Shown piece after piece: positions 1 to 7,963 of a stretch of DNA of 41,620 bases (position 1 is the stretch's first letter; each line of letters starts with the position of its first letter). This stretch comes from a virus. The position numbers and the translations under genes are program-made. The notes under the pieces were generated by a model. That model saw only the letters and a list, made by a program, of their open reading frames with translations, had not been told where the DNA came from and did not search any database. The stretch covers positions 1-41,620 of IMG/VR virus record IMGVR_UViG_3300008114_002492; one strand, written 5' to 3'.

Positions 1-14
1 AAATATAAATTAAT

Positions 15-815
15 ATGAAAGTAGACAGAGTAATTTTAGCAACTAATAACAATCCATTATATTATGATTTTTGGAATAATCTTTCTTTTACATACAAGAA
101 AAAATTTGGTATTACACCAACTTTAATATTTTTTGGTACTGAAGAAGAATTATCTGAAATTAATTTATCTAAAGAATATGGTGATATCATAGTACAAGCA
201 CCAGTTCCCAATATTAAACCATGGCAATATACTTGGGGATTGTTTTACTTTACAAAATTTTTTGAAGATGAGGTTTGTGCGATTATGGGAATTGACCAAA
301 TACCTATGGGAACTTATTTTTTGGGTGATGTAATTCAAAATGTACCTGATGAAAATTATGTGATGTTAATTGATGACCAATATAAGTTAGAAGGTAAATC
401 TAAATTTACTTGGAACGAAAATGGTTTTAGTCCATCCGCATATCACATCGCCAAGGGTTCTACTTTTTGGGATGTTTATGATTTTGAGGAAACTTTTGAA
501 GAAGAAATTATGAAACTTGAAAATTCAAATATTGTTACCATGTGGGGTGATAAATGGGGAATGGACGAGGCATACAGTTGTAACAACTTAATGAAATTTA
601 AATATAGAAAAAGAATTTCAGCATTAAGTAAATCTAAAGATTTCTTAAAAAGACGTATTGATTGTTATAGAAACATAGAAGTTCCATACGACACAACTTT
701 ATTAAAAAACAACTATTACATTGAGTGTCATTCTGTAAGACCATATTCTGAACATAAAGAATATCTTGATACTTTATTTAACAACATACCTTATTTCGTT
801 GACAATCATGAATAA
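15..815 (+). CDS. putative nucleotide-sugar glycosyltransferase
   Basis: This 266-residue protein resembles GT-A-type nucleotide-diphospho-sugar transferases. It opens with a beta strand and loop typical of the fold (VILATNNNPLYYDFW), followed by a second strand ending IFFG near residue 40 and a MGIDQIPMG segment near residue 92 that could be the acidic donor-binding region. I see no signal peptide or membrane segment, so it is probably cytoplasmic. It is the first gene of a compact plus-strand cassette of sugar genes, and its stop overlaps the next gene (ATGAATAA). No Shine-Dalgarno site precedes the ATG, which is usual for Bacteroidetes. The family call is by fold-like features only; donor and acceptor are unknown. 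Confidence 0.5.
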   Translation: MKVDRVILATNNNPLYYDFWNNLSFTYKKKFGITPTLIFFGTEEELSEINLSKEYGDIIVQAPVPNIKPWQYTWGLFYFTKFFEDEVCAIMGIDQIPMGTYFLGDVIQNVPDENYVMLIDDQYKLEGKSKFTWNENGFSPSAYHIAKGSTFWDVYDFEETFEEEIMKLENSNIVTMWGDKWGMDEAYSCNNLMKFKYRKRISALSKSKDFLKRRIDCYRNIEVPYDTTLLKNNYYIECHSVRPYSEHKEYLDTLFNNIPYFVDNHE

Positions 816-1593
816 TCTAATACAAATGAACCGATTTTCCGAATTGCATGATGACGAAAGAATTGTCTTTTGTAAAATTGACCATGTTATGGAAGATTTT
901 AGGAGAGTTGCCACATTACCACATAAAGTTGTTATGTTGATAATGAATGGTGATTTTTCATTTACCCCTGAAATATTAAAACATAAACCAAGTAATGTTA
1001 AACATATTTTTGCAACCAATTCAACTGTTTATAACAATATGGTGACACCAATACCAATTGGTGTTGAGAATCAATTTGAACCTAAACGAAAAGGTCATGG
1101 TATGATTAATGATGGTATTTTTGAAAAACTACCGTTTTTGTTGGGTGAACAAACTGTTGAACCTGAATCATTTGAAGATAAACTGTATGCGAATTTTAAT
1201 ATTCAAACAAATTTTTTCTATAGAGATTTAGTAAAACAAATTTGTACAATATCAGATAATGTTAATTTTGAATACGGATTAACATATAAAGATTATGTTA
1301 AACGAATGAAAGAACATTTAGGTGTTGTTTCTCCAACAGGGAATGGATTAGAATGTATTAGAACTTATGAAGCTTTATACCTTGATTGTATTCCTGTTTG
1401 TGTTGGAGACCAAAAAAAATATGAAGCAATATACAATGGGATTTATAAATTTTTACCAATAGTTTTCATATCAAACCCTGGTGATTTAAATAATATCCAA
1501 TTAATAAAATCAGAAATAAACAGAGTTAAAAACAATAGTAAAGAATTGATTGATTACGAATATTGGATTGACCAAATAATGAAAAAAGTCTAA
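808..1593 (+). CDS. exostosin-like (GT47-type) glycosyltransferase
   Basis: A 261-residue protein starting at the ATG that overlaps the previous stop by 8 bp; an upstream in-frame ATG at 766 would overlap that gene by 50 bp and is less likely. Residues 174-199 contain the exostosin/GT47 C-terminal signature ([19 protein letters not shown] followed by CIPVC), where the conserved Glu and Arg line the donor-nucleotide pocket in relatives. The protein is about half the length of full exostosins, so it is a reduced form, probably one GT-B half plus a short N-terminal region. It is likely to transfer a sugar in the same surface-glycan pathway as its neighbours. The specific linkage cannot be read from sequence. 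Confidence 0.6.
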   Translation: MNNLIQMNRFSELHDDERIVFCKIDHVMEDFRRVATLPHKVVMLIMNGDFSFTPEILKHKPSNVKHIFATNSTVYNNMVTPIPIGVENQFEPKRKGHGMINDGIFEKLPFLLGEQTVEPESFEDKLYANFNIQTNFFYRDLVKQICTISDNVNFEYGLTYKDYVKRMKEHLGVVSPTGNGLECIRTYEALYLDCIPVCVGDQKKYEAIYNGIYKFLPIVFISNPGDLNNIQLIKSEINRVKNNSKELIDYEYWIDQIMKKV

Positions 1594-1594
1594 A

Positions 1595-2059
1595 ATGAAT
1601 AAAATTTTTATACATAGTACATCTATTGTTGAAACTGAAAAAATTGGTGATGGAACCAAAATTTGGGCTTTTTCACATATATCATCAAATGTAACCATCG
1701 GTAATAATTGTGTGATTGGTGAAGGTGTTCATATCGGTCCAAATGTAGTAATAGGAGACAACTGCAAGATACAAAATCATTCATTACTTTACGATGGTGT
1801 AACATTAGAAGATGATGTGTTTTTAGGACCAAACACCGTAACCACAAATGATTTTATTCCTCAAGTAGGTGGTGATTGGAAAAATTCAGATAGATTTAAA
1901 AAAACTTTATTTAAAAAAGGATGTTCTATTGGTGCCAATTCTACTATTATTTGTGGTATAACAATCGGGGAAAATTCTTTAATTGGAGCTGGTAGTGTTG
2001 TTACCAAAGACATACCATCAGATTCAAAAGCATATGGAAATCCCGCAAAATTAAAATAA
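1595..2059 (+). CDS. WbpD/WlbB-like left-handed beta-helix N-acetyltransferase
   Basis: A 154-residue hexapeptide-repeat acyltransferase. Imperfect [LIV]-G-x4 turns run through residues 20-100 and again at 115-150 (for example [31 protein letters not shown]), forming a left-handed parallel beta-helix trimer in this family. The opening [18 protein letters not shown] closely follows the start of WbpD/WlbB enzymes, which acetylate the 3-amino group of UDP-2-acetamido-3-amino-uronic acids using acetyl-CoA. The ending AYGNPAKLK is the usual family end. It is about 35 residues shorter than bacterial WbpD. The next two genes match the preceding steps (aminotransferase, oxidoreductase) of that pathway, which supports the assignment. 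Confidence 0.75.
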   Translation: MNKIFIHSTSIVETEKIGDGTKIWAFSHISSNVTIGNNCVIGEGVHIGPNVVIGDNCKIQNHSLLYDGVTLEDDVFLGPNTVTTNDFIPQVGGDWKNSDRFKKTLFKKGCSIGANSTIICGITIGENSLIGAGSVVTKDIPSDSKAYGNPAKLK

Positions 2060-2060
2060 T

Positions 2061-2870
2061 ATGCCTGAAATAGTAAGAGAAATATTTGAGAACTATGTCA
2101 AAGAGACATTTGATTTAAAAGATTGTATTGCAGTAAATAATGGAACTAGTGCTCTTATTGCACCATTGTGGTCTATGGATTTTCAAGATGGTGATGAAGT
2201 TATCACAACACCATTTACCTTTATTGCAACAACAAACGCAATTATCATTGCCGGTGCAAAACCTGTATTTGTAGACATTAATCCAAATACATTATTAATT
2301 GATGTTGATAAAATAGAGGAATCAATAACTCCAAAAACAAAGGCCATATTACCAGTCCATCTATACGGTAGAATATGTGATATGGATAGGATTAATGAGA
2401 TATCCAAAAAACACAACTTAGTAGTCATTGAAGATACAAGTCAATCTTTCTCTGCTCAGGACGAACAAAACCGTTTTGCGGGAATGATGAGTGACTGTGG
2501 AACATTTAGTTTTTATAAGACCAAAAATATTTCAACCTTTGAAGGTGGGATGATTTGTATACCTAAAGATTCTAAATTAGATTCTAAAAAAATTAGAAGT
2601 ATCTGTAACCAAGGACAAGATGGGAGATATAATCATGTTCATATTGGTTTTAATTTTAGGTTGGCAGAACCATTGTGTTTAATGGCTTATGAACAAATGA
2701 AATTACATATGACTGGAATTAAATCTGAACTTGGATTAAGAGGTCCAAATCAAGGACATTATCCAAATGTGGTTTACGAACAACCAATTTATAAATCCAA
2801 AGGTATAACAGGAAATTGTCCGATTGCCGAGGAAATTGCAAGAAAAATCAGGAATAATGAAAAAGTATAA
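2061..2870 (+). CDS. DegT/DnrJ/EryC1-family PLP aminotransferase, shortened
   Basis: A sugar aminotransferase of the WbpE/ArnB type. Recognisable elements are NNGTSAL (residues 26-32), TTPFTFIATTNA, Asp125 in IEDTSQ (contacts the PLP ring nitrogen in relatives), and Lys155 in the SFYKTKN motif, the expected Schiff-base lysine. At 269 residues it is about 100 shorter than the family norm: roughly 25 N-terminal residues are missing, and most of the small C-terminal domain is deleted between EQMKLHM (near 215) and the closing PIAEEIARKI. Its end overlaps the next gene by 14 bp. Activity is uncertain because of the deletion. It would transfer an amino group from glutamate to a 3-keto nucleotide sugar. 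Confidence 0.8.
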   Translation: MPEIVREIFENYVKETFDLKDCIAVNNGTSALIAPLWSMDFQDGDEVITTPFTFIATTNAIIIAGAKPVFVDINPNTLLIDVDKIEESITPKTKAILPVHLYGRICDMDRINEISKKHNLVVIEDTSQSFSAQDEQNRFAGMMSDCGTFSFYKTKNISTFEGGMICIPKDSKLDSKKIRSICNQGQDGRYNHVHIGFNFRLAEPLCLMAYEQMKLHMTGIKSELGLRGPNQGHYPNVVYEQPIYKSKGITGNCPIAEEIARKIRNNEKV

Positions 2871-3870
2871 AGTAGGAATTATTGGGTGTGGGGCAATATT
2901 ACCCAGACATTTAGAAGCAATAAATGCCAACCCAAATTTTGAATTAACCGCCCTGTGTGATATTCAAAAAGATTTGGTAGAAAGTCTTTCAAAAAAACAT
3001 AATGTATTACCATATACTGACTACAAAGAAATGGTAATGTCTAAAAATGTGGACTTTGTAACTATCGCAACACCAAACTCACTACACCATGAACAATCAA
3101 TTTTTTCATTAAAAAACGGTTGTGATATTTTAGTTGAGAAACCAGTTTCATTTTCTGTTGAAGAAATTGAAGACATTATTAAAGTATCTAAAAAACACAA
3201 ACAAGAAGTTTTTTGTGTGTTACAAGTAAGATTAAACCCAACAGTTCAATTACTAAAAGAAATCATAAGTAATAATTTATTGGGTGATATTAGAGCAGTA
3301 AATCTTGTTCAAAGATGGCAAAGACCGATTGAATATTTTACAGGGTGGAGGTCAATACCATCAATAGGTGGTGGTACATTATATGAAGTTGGAATACATT
3401 ATTTAGATGTGTTTCAATATGTCTTTGGAAAACCAAAAGTCCACAGTTCAAAAGTTTATAGCGCCAAACATACCTCAGTTGATATTGAAGATACAATATA
3501 TTCAATTTTTGATTTTAATACTTTTGGTGGAACTTGTGAAATAACAATTGCCGCAGAACCAAGAAACCTTGAATGTTCATTATCTATTTTAGGTGCCAAT
3601 GGATTTGTCAAAATTGGTGGAAAGGCGTTAAATATTGTTGAATCTGCGAATTTTTTATCTCATGGGTCTCAAACAGAATTTGATAAAATTAGAAAAAAAT
3701 ATAAAATATCTAATGAACCAAATAACTATGGTTCATATGAAGGTTCTTGTCCTAATCACCCATTTGTTTACCAAAATTTAAATGAATTTAAAATGGAAGA
3801 ATCAATTAATGTTATTTCGTTAATTGATGAGATATATGAAAAATCAAATATAAAATATAGAATAAAATAA
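2857..3870 (+). CDS. Gfo/Idh/MocA-family oxidoreductase (WbpB/WlbA-like)
   Basis: A 337-residue NAD(P)-dependent dehydrogenase. The Rossmann motif GIIGCGAI lies at residues 7-14, the family EKP motif at 94-96, and the second-domain active-site stretch GGGTLYEVGIHYLD at 171-184 with His181. The ATG at 2857 follows an AGGAAT purine stretch and starts MKKYK; a start at 2824 would add 11 residues inside the aminotransferase and lacks sense. WbpB/WlbA enzymes oxidise C3 of a UDP-GlcNAc uronic acid to give the aminotransferase substrate, which fits the gene order here. Other Gfo/Idh sugar dehydrogenases cannot be excluded from sequence alone. Confidence 0.82.
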   Translation: MKKYKVGIIGCGAILPRHLEAINANPNFELTALCDIQKDLVESLSKKHNVLPYTDYKEMVMSKNVDFVTIATPNSLHHEQSIFSLKNGCDILVEKPVSFSVEEIEDIIKVSKKHKQEVFCVLQVRLNPTVQLLKEIISNNLLGDIRAVNLVQRWQRPIEYFTGWRSIPSIGGGTLYEVGIHYLDVFQYVFGKPKVHSSKVYSAKHTSVDIEDTIYSIFDFNTFGGTCEITIAAEPRNLECSLSILGANGFVKIGGKALNIVESANFLSHGSQTEFDKIRKKYKISNEPNNYGSYEGSCPNHPFVYQNLNEFKMEESINVISLIDEIYEKSNIKYRIK

Positions 3871-3875
3871 AAGGT

Positions 3876-4478
3876 ATGGGAGCTCAATTTGGAATAGACG
3901 ACCTAATATTAAAAAATTTAGGAAATGATAAAATTTTTGTTGAGGCTGGTGGGTCTCATCCTGATGACCAAAATAACACATCATTATTAGAAAAATTTGG
4001 GTGGAGTGGTCTAATTGTTGAACCAAAATTACTTTATAATGATTTGTACAAAAAAACAAGACCTAAAACAATTGTTGAAAATTACGTACTTGTACCTAAC
4101 GAATATAACAATGATACCATAGATGGTGATTTTAGTCATTATATGATGGGAGGTGTTGTAAATATACATAATTTAGATTGGAACCCTAAACCTCATAACG
4201 CAATACAATTGTCTAAATTATTAAAAAAACATAATTTAACTGAAGTACATTTTATGAGTTTAGATGTTGAAGGTTATGAAGAACAGGTTTTAAAAGGTGT
4301 TAATTTTGATGAAGTTTTTTTTCACGTTATTGATGTTGAAAATCATGGTCAAATAGGGGTAGTTCAAGACTTTTCATTTTTAAATGATTTTGGTTTTGAA
4401 AAAGTTGGTGTAGTTGAAAACTCACATGAAATTTATATAAACAAAAACAGTCCTTTTAAAGAAACTTTTGTTTTTTAA
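3876..4478 (+). CDS. FkbM-family SAM-dependent methyltransferase
   Basis: A 200-residue methyltransferase. The SAM-binding motif I is FVEAGGSHPDD (residues 21-31), an acidic residue ends the second strand (LIVEP, Glu49), and the FkbM motif FMSLDVEGYEEQVLKG covers 126-141. FkbM enzymes O-methylate sugars or polyketides; here a sugar substrate is likely because it sits inside a glycan cassette, 5 bp after the oxidoreductase gene. O-methylation often caps or disguises a glycan. No membrane segment is visible. The length fits a compact FkbM domain with no added domain. Confidence 0.8.
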   Translation: MGAQFGIDDLILKNLGNDKIFVEAGGSHPDDQNNTSLLEKFGWSGLIVEPKLLYNDLYKKTRPKTIVENYVLVPNEYNNDTIDGDFSHYMMGGVVNIHNLDWNPKPHNAIQLSKLLKKHNLTEVHFMSLDVEGYEEQVLKGVNFDEVFFHVIDVENHGQIGVVQDFSFLNDFGFEKVGVVENSHEIYINKNSPFKETFVF

Positions 4479-4501
4479 CATAGTTGGTTTTAGTCATCAA
4501 T

Positions 4502-5248
4502 ATGGTTACATTAGAGTATAATGGTAGATTAGGTAATAGTTTAATACAATATGTAACTTCATTATTTTTTGCAAAAAAATTTAATTTACAATTTAAAAAC
4601 CCACCATTTTGTAATTCTGACAATTGGGGTCTTTTAATTAAAGAACCACAAATAGATGGACTGGTTGGTAAAGAAAACAAAAAAGTCAATGATGATAATT
4701 TTATGGAATTATTTGATACTGACACAACAAATCCATACCATTACCACTTTAATGGGTTTTTTCAAAAAAAAGAATTTTTTACAAAATACGAATTTGAAAT
4801 AAAATCTTTATTAAATATAAATCATAAAAGTATTAATGAAGATTTGGTTTTTGTTCATTATAGAATTGGTGACATTGAAGGAGATAAAAGAATGTTACCT
4901 TTAGAATATTACATTGAGGCTTTAGAAACCACAAAATTTAATGGTGGTTATATTGCTTCGGATTCACTAAACCATAATCATTGTCTATATTTAATTAACA
5001 AATATAAATTAAAACCTATTCAGGGACTATCACCAATTAATACGATATATTTAGGAAAAAATTTTAATAATTTGATTTTATCTGAAGGAACTTTTTCATG
5101 GTGGATTGGGTTTTTAAGTAGAGCTGAAAACATAATTTCTAACAAACGAGACTTTATGTGGCATGGTGATATTTTTTTAGATAGATGGAAAAAACTATAT
5201 TGGGATTATAATGATAAAACACCAATTAATTTAAAAAATAATATATGA
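4502..5248 (+). CDS. GT11-like (alpha-1,2-fucosyltransferase type) glycosyltransferase
   Basis: A 248-residue protein with motifs in the order of family GT11: NGRLGNSLIQY at residues 7-17 (family GRLGNQxFQY), VHYRIGDIEGDK near 118-129 (family HxRRGDY; here HYRIGD), LPLEYYIEAL near 132-141, and SEGTFSWWIGFLSRA near 194-208. GT11 enzymes use GDP-fucose. The HxRRGD motif is altered (first Arg to Tyr-Arg spacing HYRIGD), so donor specificity may differ. I use the ATG at 4502 because the GT11 motif begins almost at once; a TTG at 4484 would add six residues. It overlaps the next gene by 4 bp (ATGA), which suggests translational coupling. Confidence 0.68.
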   Translation: MVTLEYNGRLGNSLIQYVTSLFFAKKFNLQFKNPPFCNSDNWGLLIKEPQIDGLVGKENKKVNDDNFMELFDTDTTNPYHYHFNGFFQKKEFFTKYEFEIKSLLNINHKSINEDLVFVHYRIGDIEGDKRMLPLEYYIEALETTKFNGGYIASDSLNHNHCLYLINKYKLKPIQGLSPINTIYLGKNFNNLILSEGTFSWWIGFLSRAENIISNKRDFMWHGDIFLDRWKKLYWDYNDKTPINLKNNI

Positions 5249-6303
5249 ATATTGGTATAATTGGAATTGGTAATTTAGGTCTAAATTTATTAAATTTTTT
5301 ATCTGAACAAAAACATGAAATTTATGTTTCAGACGTTGATGGTGATAATGTTGAAGTTATTAAAAACTCTGATGTTATTTTTTGTTGTGTAGATACAAAT
5401 ATTTTACCATCAAATTTTTTGGATATAAAAAATGTAATGAATGTTGTTGAAGATTTTGGTGTCTCATTTGAAAATGAAGTACCATTATATGACAAAATTT
5501 TTGTAATCTGTTCTACTTTAAATCCTGGTGACACAAAACAAATATCGGAAATTTTAAATCCGATGAATTTAAGTATTTGTTATCTCCCTTTAATTGTTAA
5601 TTCAGATAACACATTATCATTAGAAACTTTAGTAATTGGTACTATTGATTCACACATTGTTAACACAATCTCAGATATATTTCAACCACATCAAGACAAA
5701 AAAATAAATGTAGTATCTATGACAAGTAAATCTGCCGAAATATATAGGTTGGCATATAGTTCTTACATTTATTATAAAATAAATTTTGCAAATTTTTTAG
5801 GTGAACTAATGTTAAATTTTGGTACATCAGATGAAACAAAATTACTTCTTAAAAGTTTAGGATATGACAAATCAATCGCCGAACAAAACTTTAATTTTGG
5901 ATTTGGTGTTGGTGGACCTTGGATACCAACGGAAAATAGAGTTTTTGGTCAAGTTGCAAATGGTAATAAATTAGATTTTGTATTACCATTTGTTAATGAT
6001 GATTTTAATCTTAATCATAATGAGTTTATAAAAAATCATTTTATAAAAACTAATCCCGATAAAACACAACCATTTGTCATATCAGGTATTGGGTATAAGG
6101 ATAATTCAATTAGTATTAAAGAATCTTCTAAACTTGAATTAGTATATGGTTTATTAAAAGAAGGTTATACTGTGTTTATTATTGAAAGTGATGAGTTTAT
6201 TAAAAATGTAAAAGTTGTTAAAGAATTAGTTTTTGACTTTGGTGAAAAAGTAAAGTTCTTTAAAAAGGGTACATCGCCCAAAGGAGTATACATTAATTTT
6301 TAA
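5245..6303 (+). CDS. UDP-glucose/GDP-mannose dehydrogenase homologue lacking catalytic residues
   Basis: A 352-residue protein with the layout of nucleotide-sugar 6-dehydrogenases: Rossmann motif IGIIGIGNLGLNLL (3-16), CSTLNPGDT (89-97) matching the STxPPGT element, the central helix with AEIYRLAYSS (164-173), and GFGVGGPWIP (219-228) matching GFGFGGSCFP. The key residues are changed: the catalytic Cys is Trp226, the Lys of ExxK is Arg168, the following Asn is Ser172 and the Asp four residues after Cys is Glu230. It is also about 50-80 residues shorter than active enzymes. It therefore probably does not oxidise C6 in the usual way. It may bind nucleotide sugar, act as a partner, or catalyse a Cys-free reaction. 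It is the last gene of the sugar cassette. Confidence 0.72.
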   Translation: MNIGIIGIGNLGLNLLNFLSEQKHEIYVSDVDGDNVEVIKNSDVIFCCVDTNILPSNFLDIKNVMNVVEDFGVSFENEVPLYDKIFVICSTLNPGDTKQISEILNPMNLSICYLPLIVNSDNTLSLETLVIGTIDSHIVNTISDIFQPHQDKKINVVSMTSKSAEIYRLAYSSYIYYKINFANFLGELMLNFGTSDETKLLLKSLGYDKSIAEQNFNFGFGVGGPWIPTENRVFGQVANGNKLDFVLPFVNDDFNLNHNEFIKNHFIKTNPDKTQPFVISGIGYKDNSISIKESSKLELVYGLLKEGYTVFIIESDEFIKNVKVVKELVFDFGEKVKFFKKGTSPKGVYINF

Positions 6304-6340
6304 TGTTTCTTTTATTATTATATTTCATAAATTATAAGTA

Positions 6341-7093
6341 ATGGAAAAAAAACCAAGAAAAAAACCAAGCGTTACCTCTAAAACAACAGCGTTTAGCGGG
6401 GAAACCAGAATTACACCTAAATCAAAAAAAGAAATTATTGCTTCTGTAATTTCAAAACCAACAAAAGAAAAATTTTTAACTGAAAATCAAAGATTATATT
6501 ATGATTTATTACAAAAAAATCAAATAATTGTATGTTCAGGTCCAGCTGGTGTTGGTAAAAGTTATATTGCAATGAAAGCTGCTGTGGATTTACTTGCAGA
6601 CCCAACAACTCCTTATGAAAAAATCATTATTGTTAGACCCGCAGTTGAAGCTGAAGAAAAACTTGGAGCGTTACCAGGTAATGTTGAAGAAAAATTAGAC
6701 CCATATATTTTCCCATCTTACTATCTATTAAATAAAATAATAGGTAAAGATAAAAGAGAATATTTAAAAAATATTGAAGCTATTGAAGTTTTTGCATTAG
6801 CCTATATGAGAGGTATGAACATTGACAATTCAATCTTAATTTTTGAAGAAGCACAAAACTGTACACCAAAACAAATGAAACTTTTATTAACTAGAATTGG
6901 TTTTAAAAGTAAATTCTTTATTTCAGGTGATTTAGAACAAACTGACAGATATAAAGATAAAACACATTCTGGATTGTGGGATGCAATTGATAAATTTAAA
7001 AATGTTAATGATATTGGTGTTTTTGAATTTAACGACAAAGATATTGTTAGAAATCCATTAATTTCACAAATTTTAAGTAAATACGAAGAATGA
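6341..7093 (+). CDS. phoH: PhoH-like ATPase
   Basis: A 250-residue protein of the PhoH/phosphate-starvation ATPase family, common in large phages. Walker A is GPAGVGKS (residues 67-74), followed by IIVRPAVEAEEKLGALPG (96-113), and Walker B is LIFEEAQNCTPKQMK (166-180), with Glu where most members have Asp (DEAQN). SGDLEQTD near 195-202 is the family sensor region. The first 40 residues are lysine-rich and probably disordered. The gene follows the sugar cassette after 37 bp and overlaps the next gene by 4 bp. PhoH relatives hydrolyse ATP and some act on RNA; the phage role is not established. Confidence 0.9.
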   Translation: MEKKPRKKPSVTSKTTAFSGETRITPKSKKEIIASVISKPTKEKFLTENQRLYYDLLQKNQIIVCSGPAGVGKSYIAMKAAVDLLADPTTPYEKIIIVRPAVEAEEKLGALPGNVEEKLDPYIFPSYYLLNKIIGKDKREYLKNIEAIEVFALAYMRGMNIDNSILIFEEAQNCTPKQMKLLLTRIGFKSKFFISGDLEQTDRYKDKTHSGLWDAIDKFKNVNDIGVFEFNDKDIVRNPLISQILSKYEE

Positions 7094-7683
7094 GAATTGC
7101 AATTGACATTGATGGAGTATTAAGAGATACTTTTACAAAAATAGAACAAATCTATCAAAAGTATTTTATTGATGAATTAGAACTTGTTGATGATGATTTT
7201 AAATATGAAATTATCACACCGTATGATACTTCAGAATATTCAAACCATTTTAAATTTAAAACTGATGAAGAATATTTGTCATTTATGTATGAAGAGTTTG
7301 CAATGGAAATATTTGGACATTCACCATCAACTGAAATGTCAACATTTTATGATTTAAATGATTTAATTGTAAAGTACAAAGATAATGTAAAATTTTTATT
7401 AATTTCAAAACAAATTAGTAAAACAAAACCTGCAACATTATTTTTTGTTTCAAAATTTGGATGTGAGATTGAAAAAATTGTATTCTATAACCAATTAACA
7501 AAAGATGATGTATGGAATGAATTTGATGTTTTAATTACGGCAAATCCTGATTTATTATCACAAAAAGATAATAAAACTTTAATTAAATATGAAACTTCCT
7601 ATAATTTAAAAATAGAGTCTGATATTACCATTTCAGACTTAAAAGAATTAGATAAAAAAATTGAAATTTTAATAGAAAAATGA
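7090..7683 (+). CDS. HAD-like phosphatase / deoxyribonucleotidase-like protein
   Basis: A 197-residue protein starting IDIDGVLRDT, the HAD motif I DxDGVxxDT with nucleophile Asp6 and general acid Asp8. A strand with LLISKQ near residue 98 could supply motif II (Ser), and KTKPAT shortly after could supply the motif III lysine. Motif IV is less clear (FDVLITANPD near 142-151 has Thr-Ala where most 5'-nucleotidases have an acidic pair). Possible substrates are a nucleotide or a sugar phosphate. It is coupled by 4-bp overlaps to both PhoH and the following small gene. Confidence 0.6.
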   Translation: MRIAIDIDGVLRDTFTKIEQIYQKYFIDELELVDDDFKYEIITPYDTSEYSNHFKFKTDEEYLSFMYEEFAMEIFGHSPSTEMSTFYDLNDLIVKYKDNVKFLLISKQISKTKPATLFFVSKFGCEIEKIVFYNQLTKDDVWNEFDVLITANPDLLSQKDNKTLIKYETSYNLKIESDITISDLKELDKKIEILIEK

Positions 7684-7955
7684 TTACATTATTTGGTGAA
7701 AACTACTACATAAATTTGGATAATATTGACAAATATGTTAATATCCAAACCCCACCAGCATCAGGTTCAACTGAACCTGAACAACATATTTCAATTGTGA
7801 AATATGAAATGGTTAAAACTCTTACTGATGTAATTTTAAGTGAGAATGAAGATATTGATGAAAAACTTGGTGGAAAAGCATCAGGGAATCTTACAATACC
7901 ATTTAAATTAGCATGGAACACAATGTTAGTTAATAAATTAATTGAAAAATTTTAA
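7680..7955 (+). CDS. small hypothetical protein
   Basis: A 91-residue protein I do not recognise. It begins with a short hydrophobic beta-like stretch (ITLFGENYYINLDNI), has a Pro/Ser/Gly-rich break (TPPASGSTEPEQ) at residues 24-36, and ends in a helix-like segment. There are no cysteines, signal peptide or membrane helix. Its ATG overlaps the HAD gene stop (ATGA), so translation is probably coupled, and the next gene starts 8 bp downstream. Codon use matches its neighbours, so it is a real gene of the same operon. No function can be assigned. Confidence 0.6.
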   Translation: MITLFGENYYINLDNIDKYVNIQTPPASGSTEPEQHISIVKYEMVKTLTDVILSENEDIDEKLGGKASGNLTIPFKLAWNTMLVNKLIEKF

Positions 7956-7963
7956 GTACAGAT

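Noticed and set aside
766-807. Upstream start for the exostosin-like gene
   Set aside because: It would overlap the previous gene by 50 bp; the ATG at 808 gives the usual short overlap.
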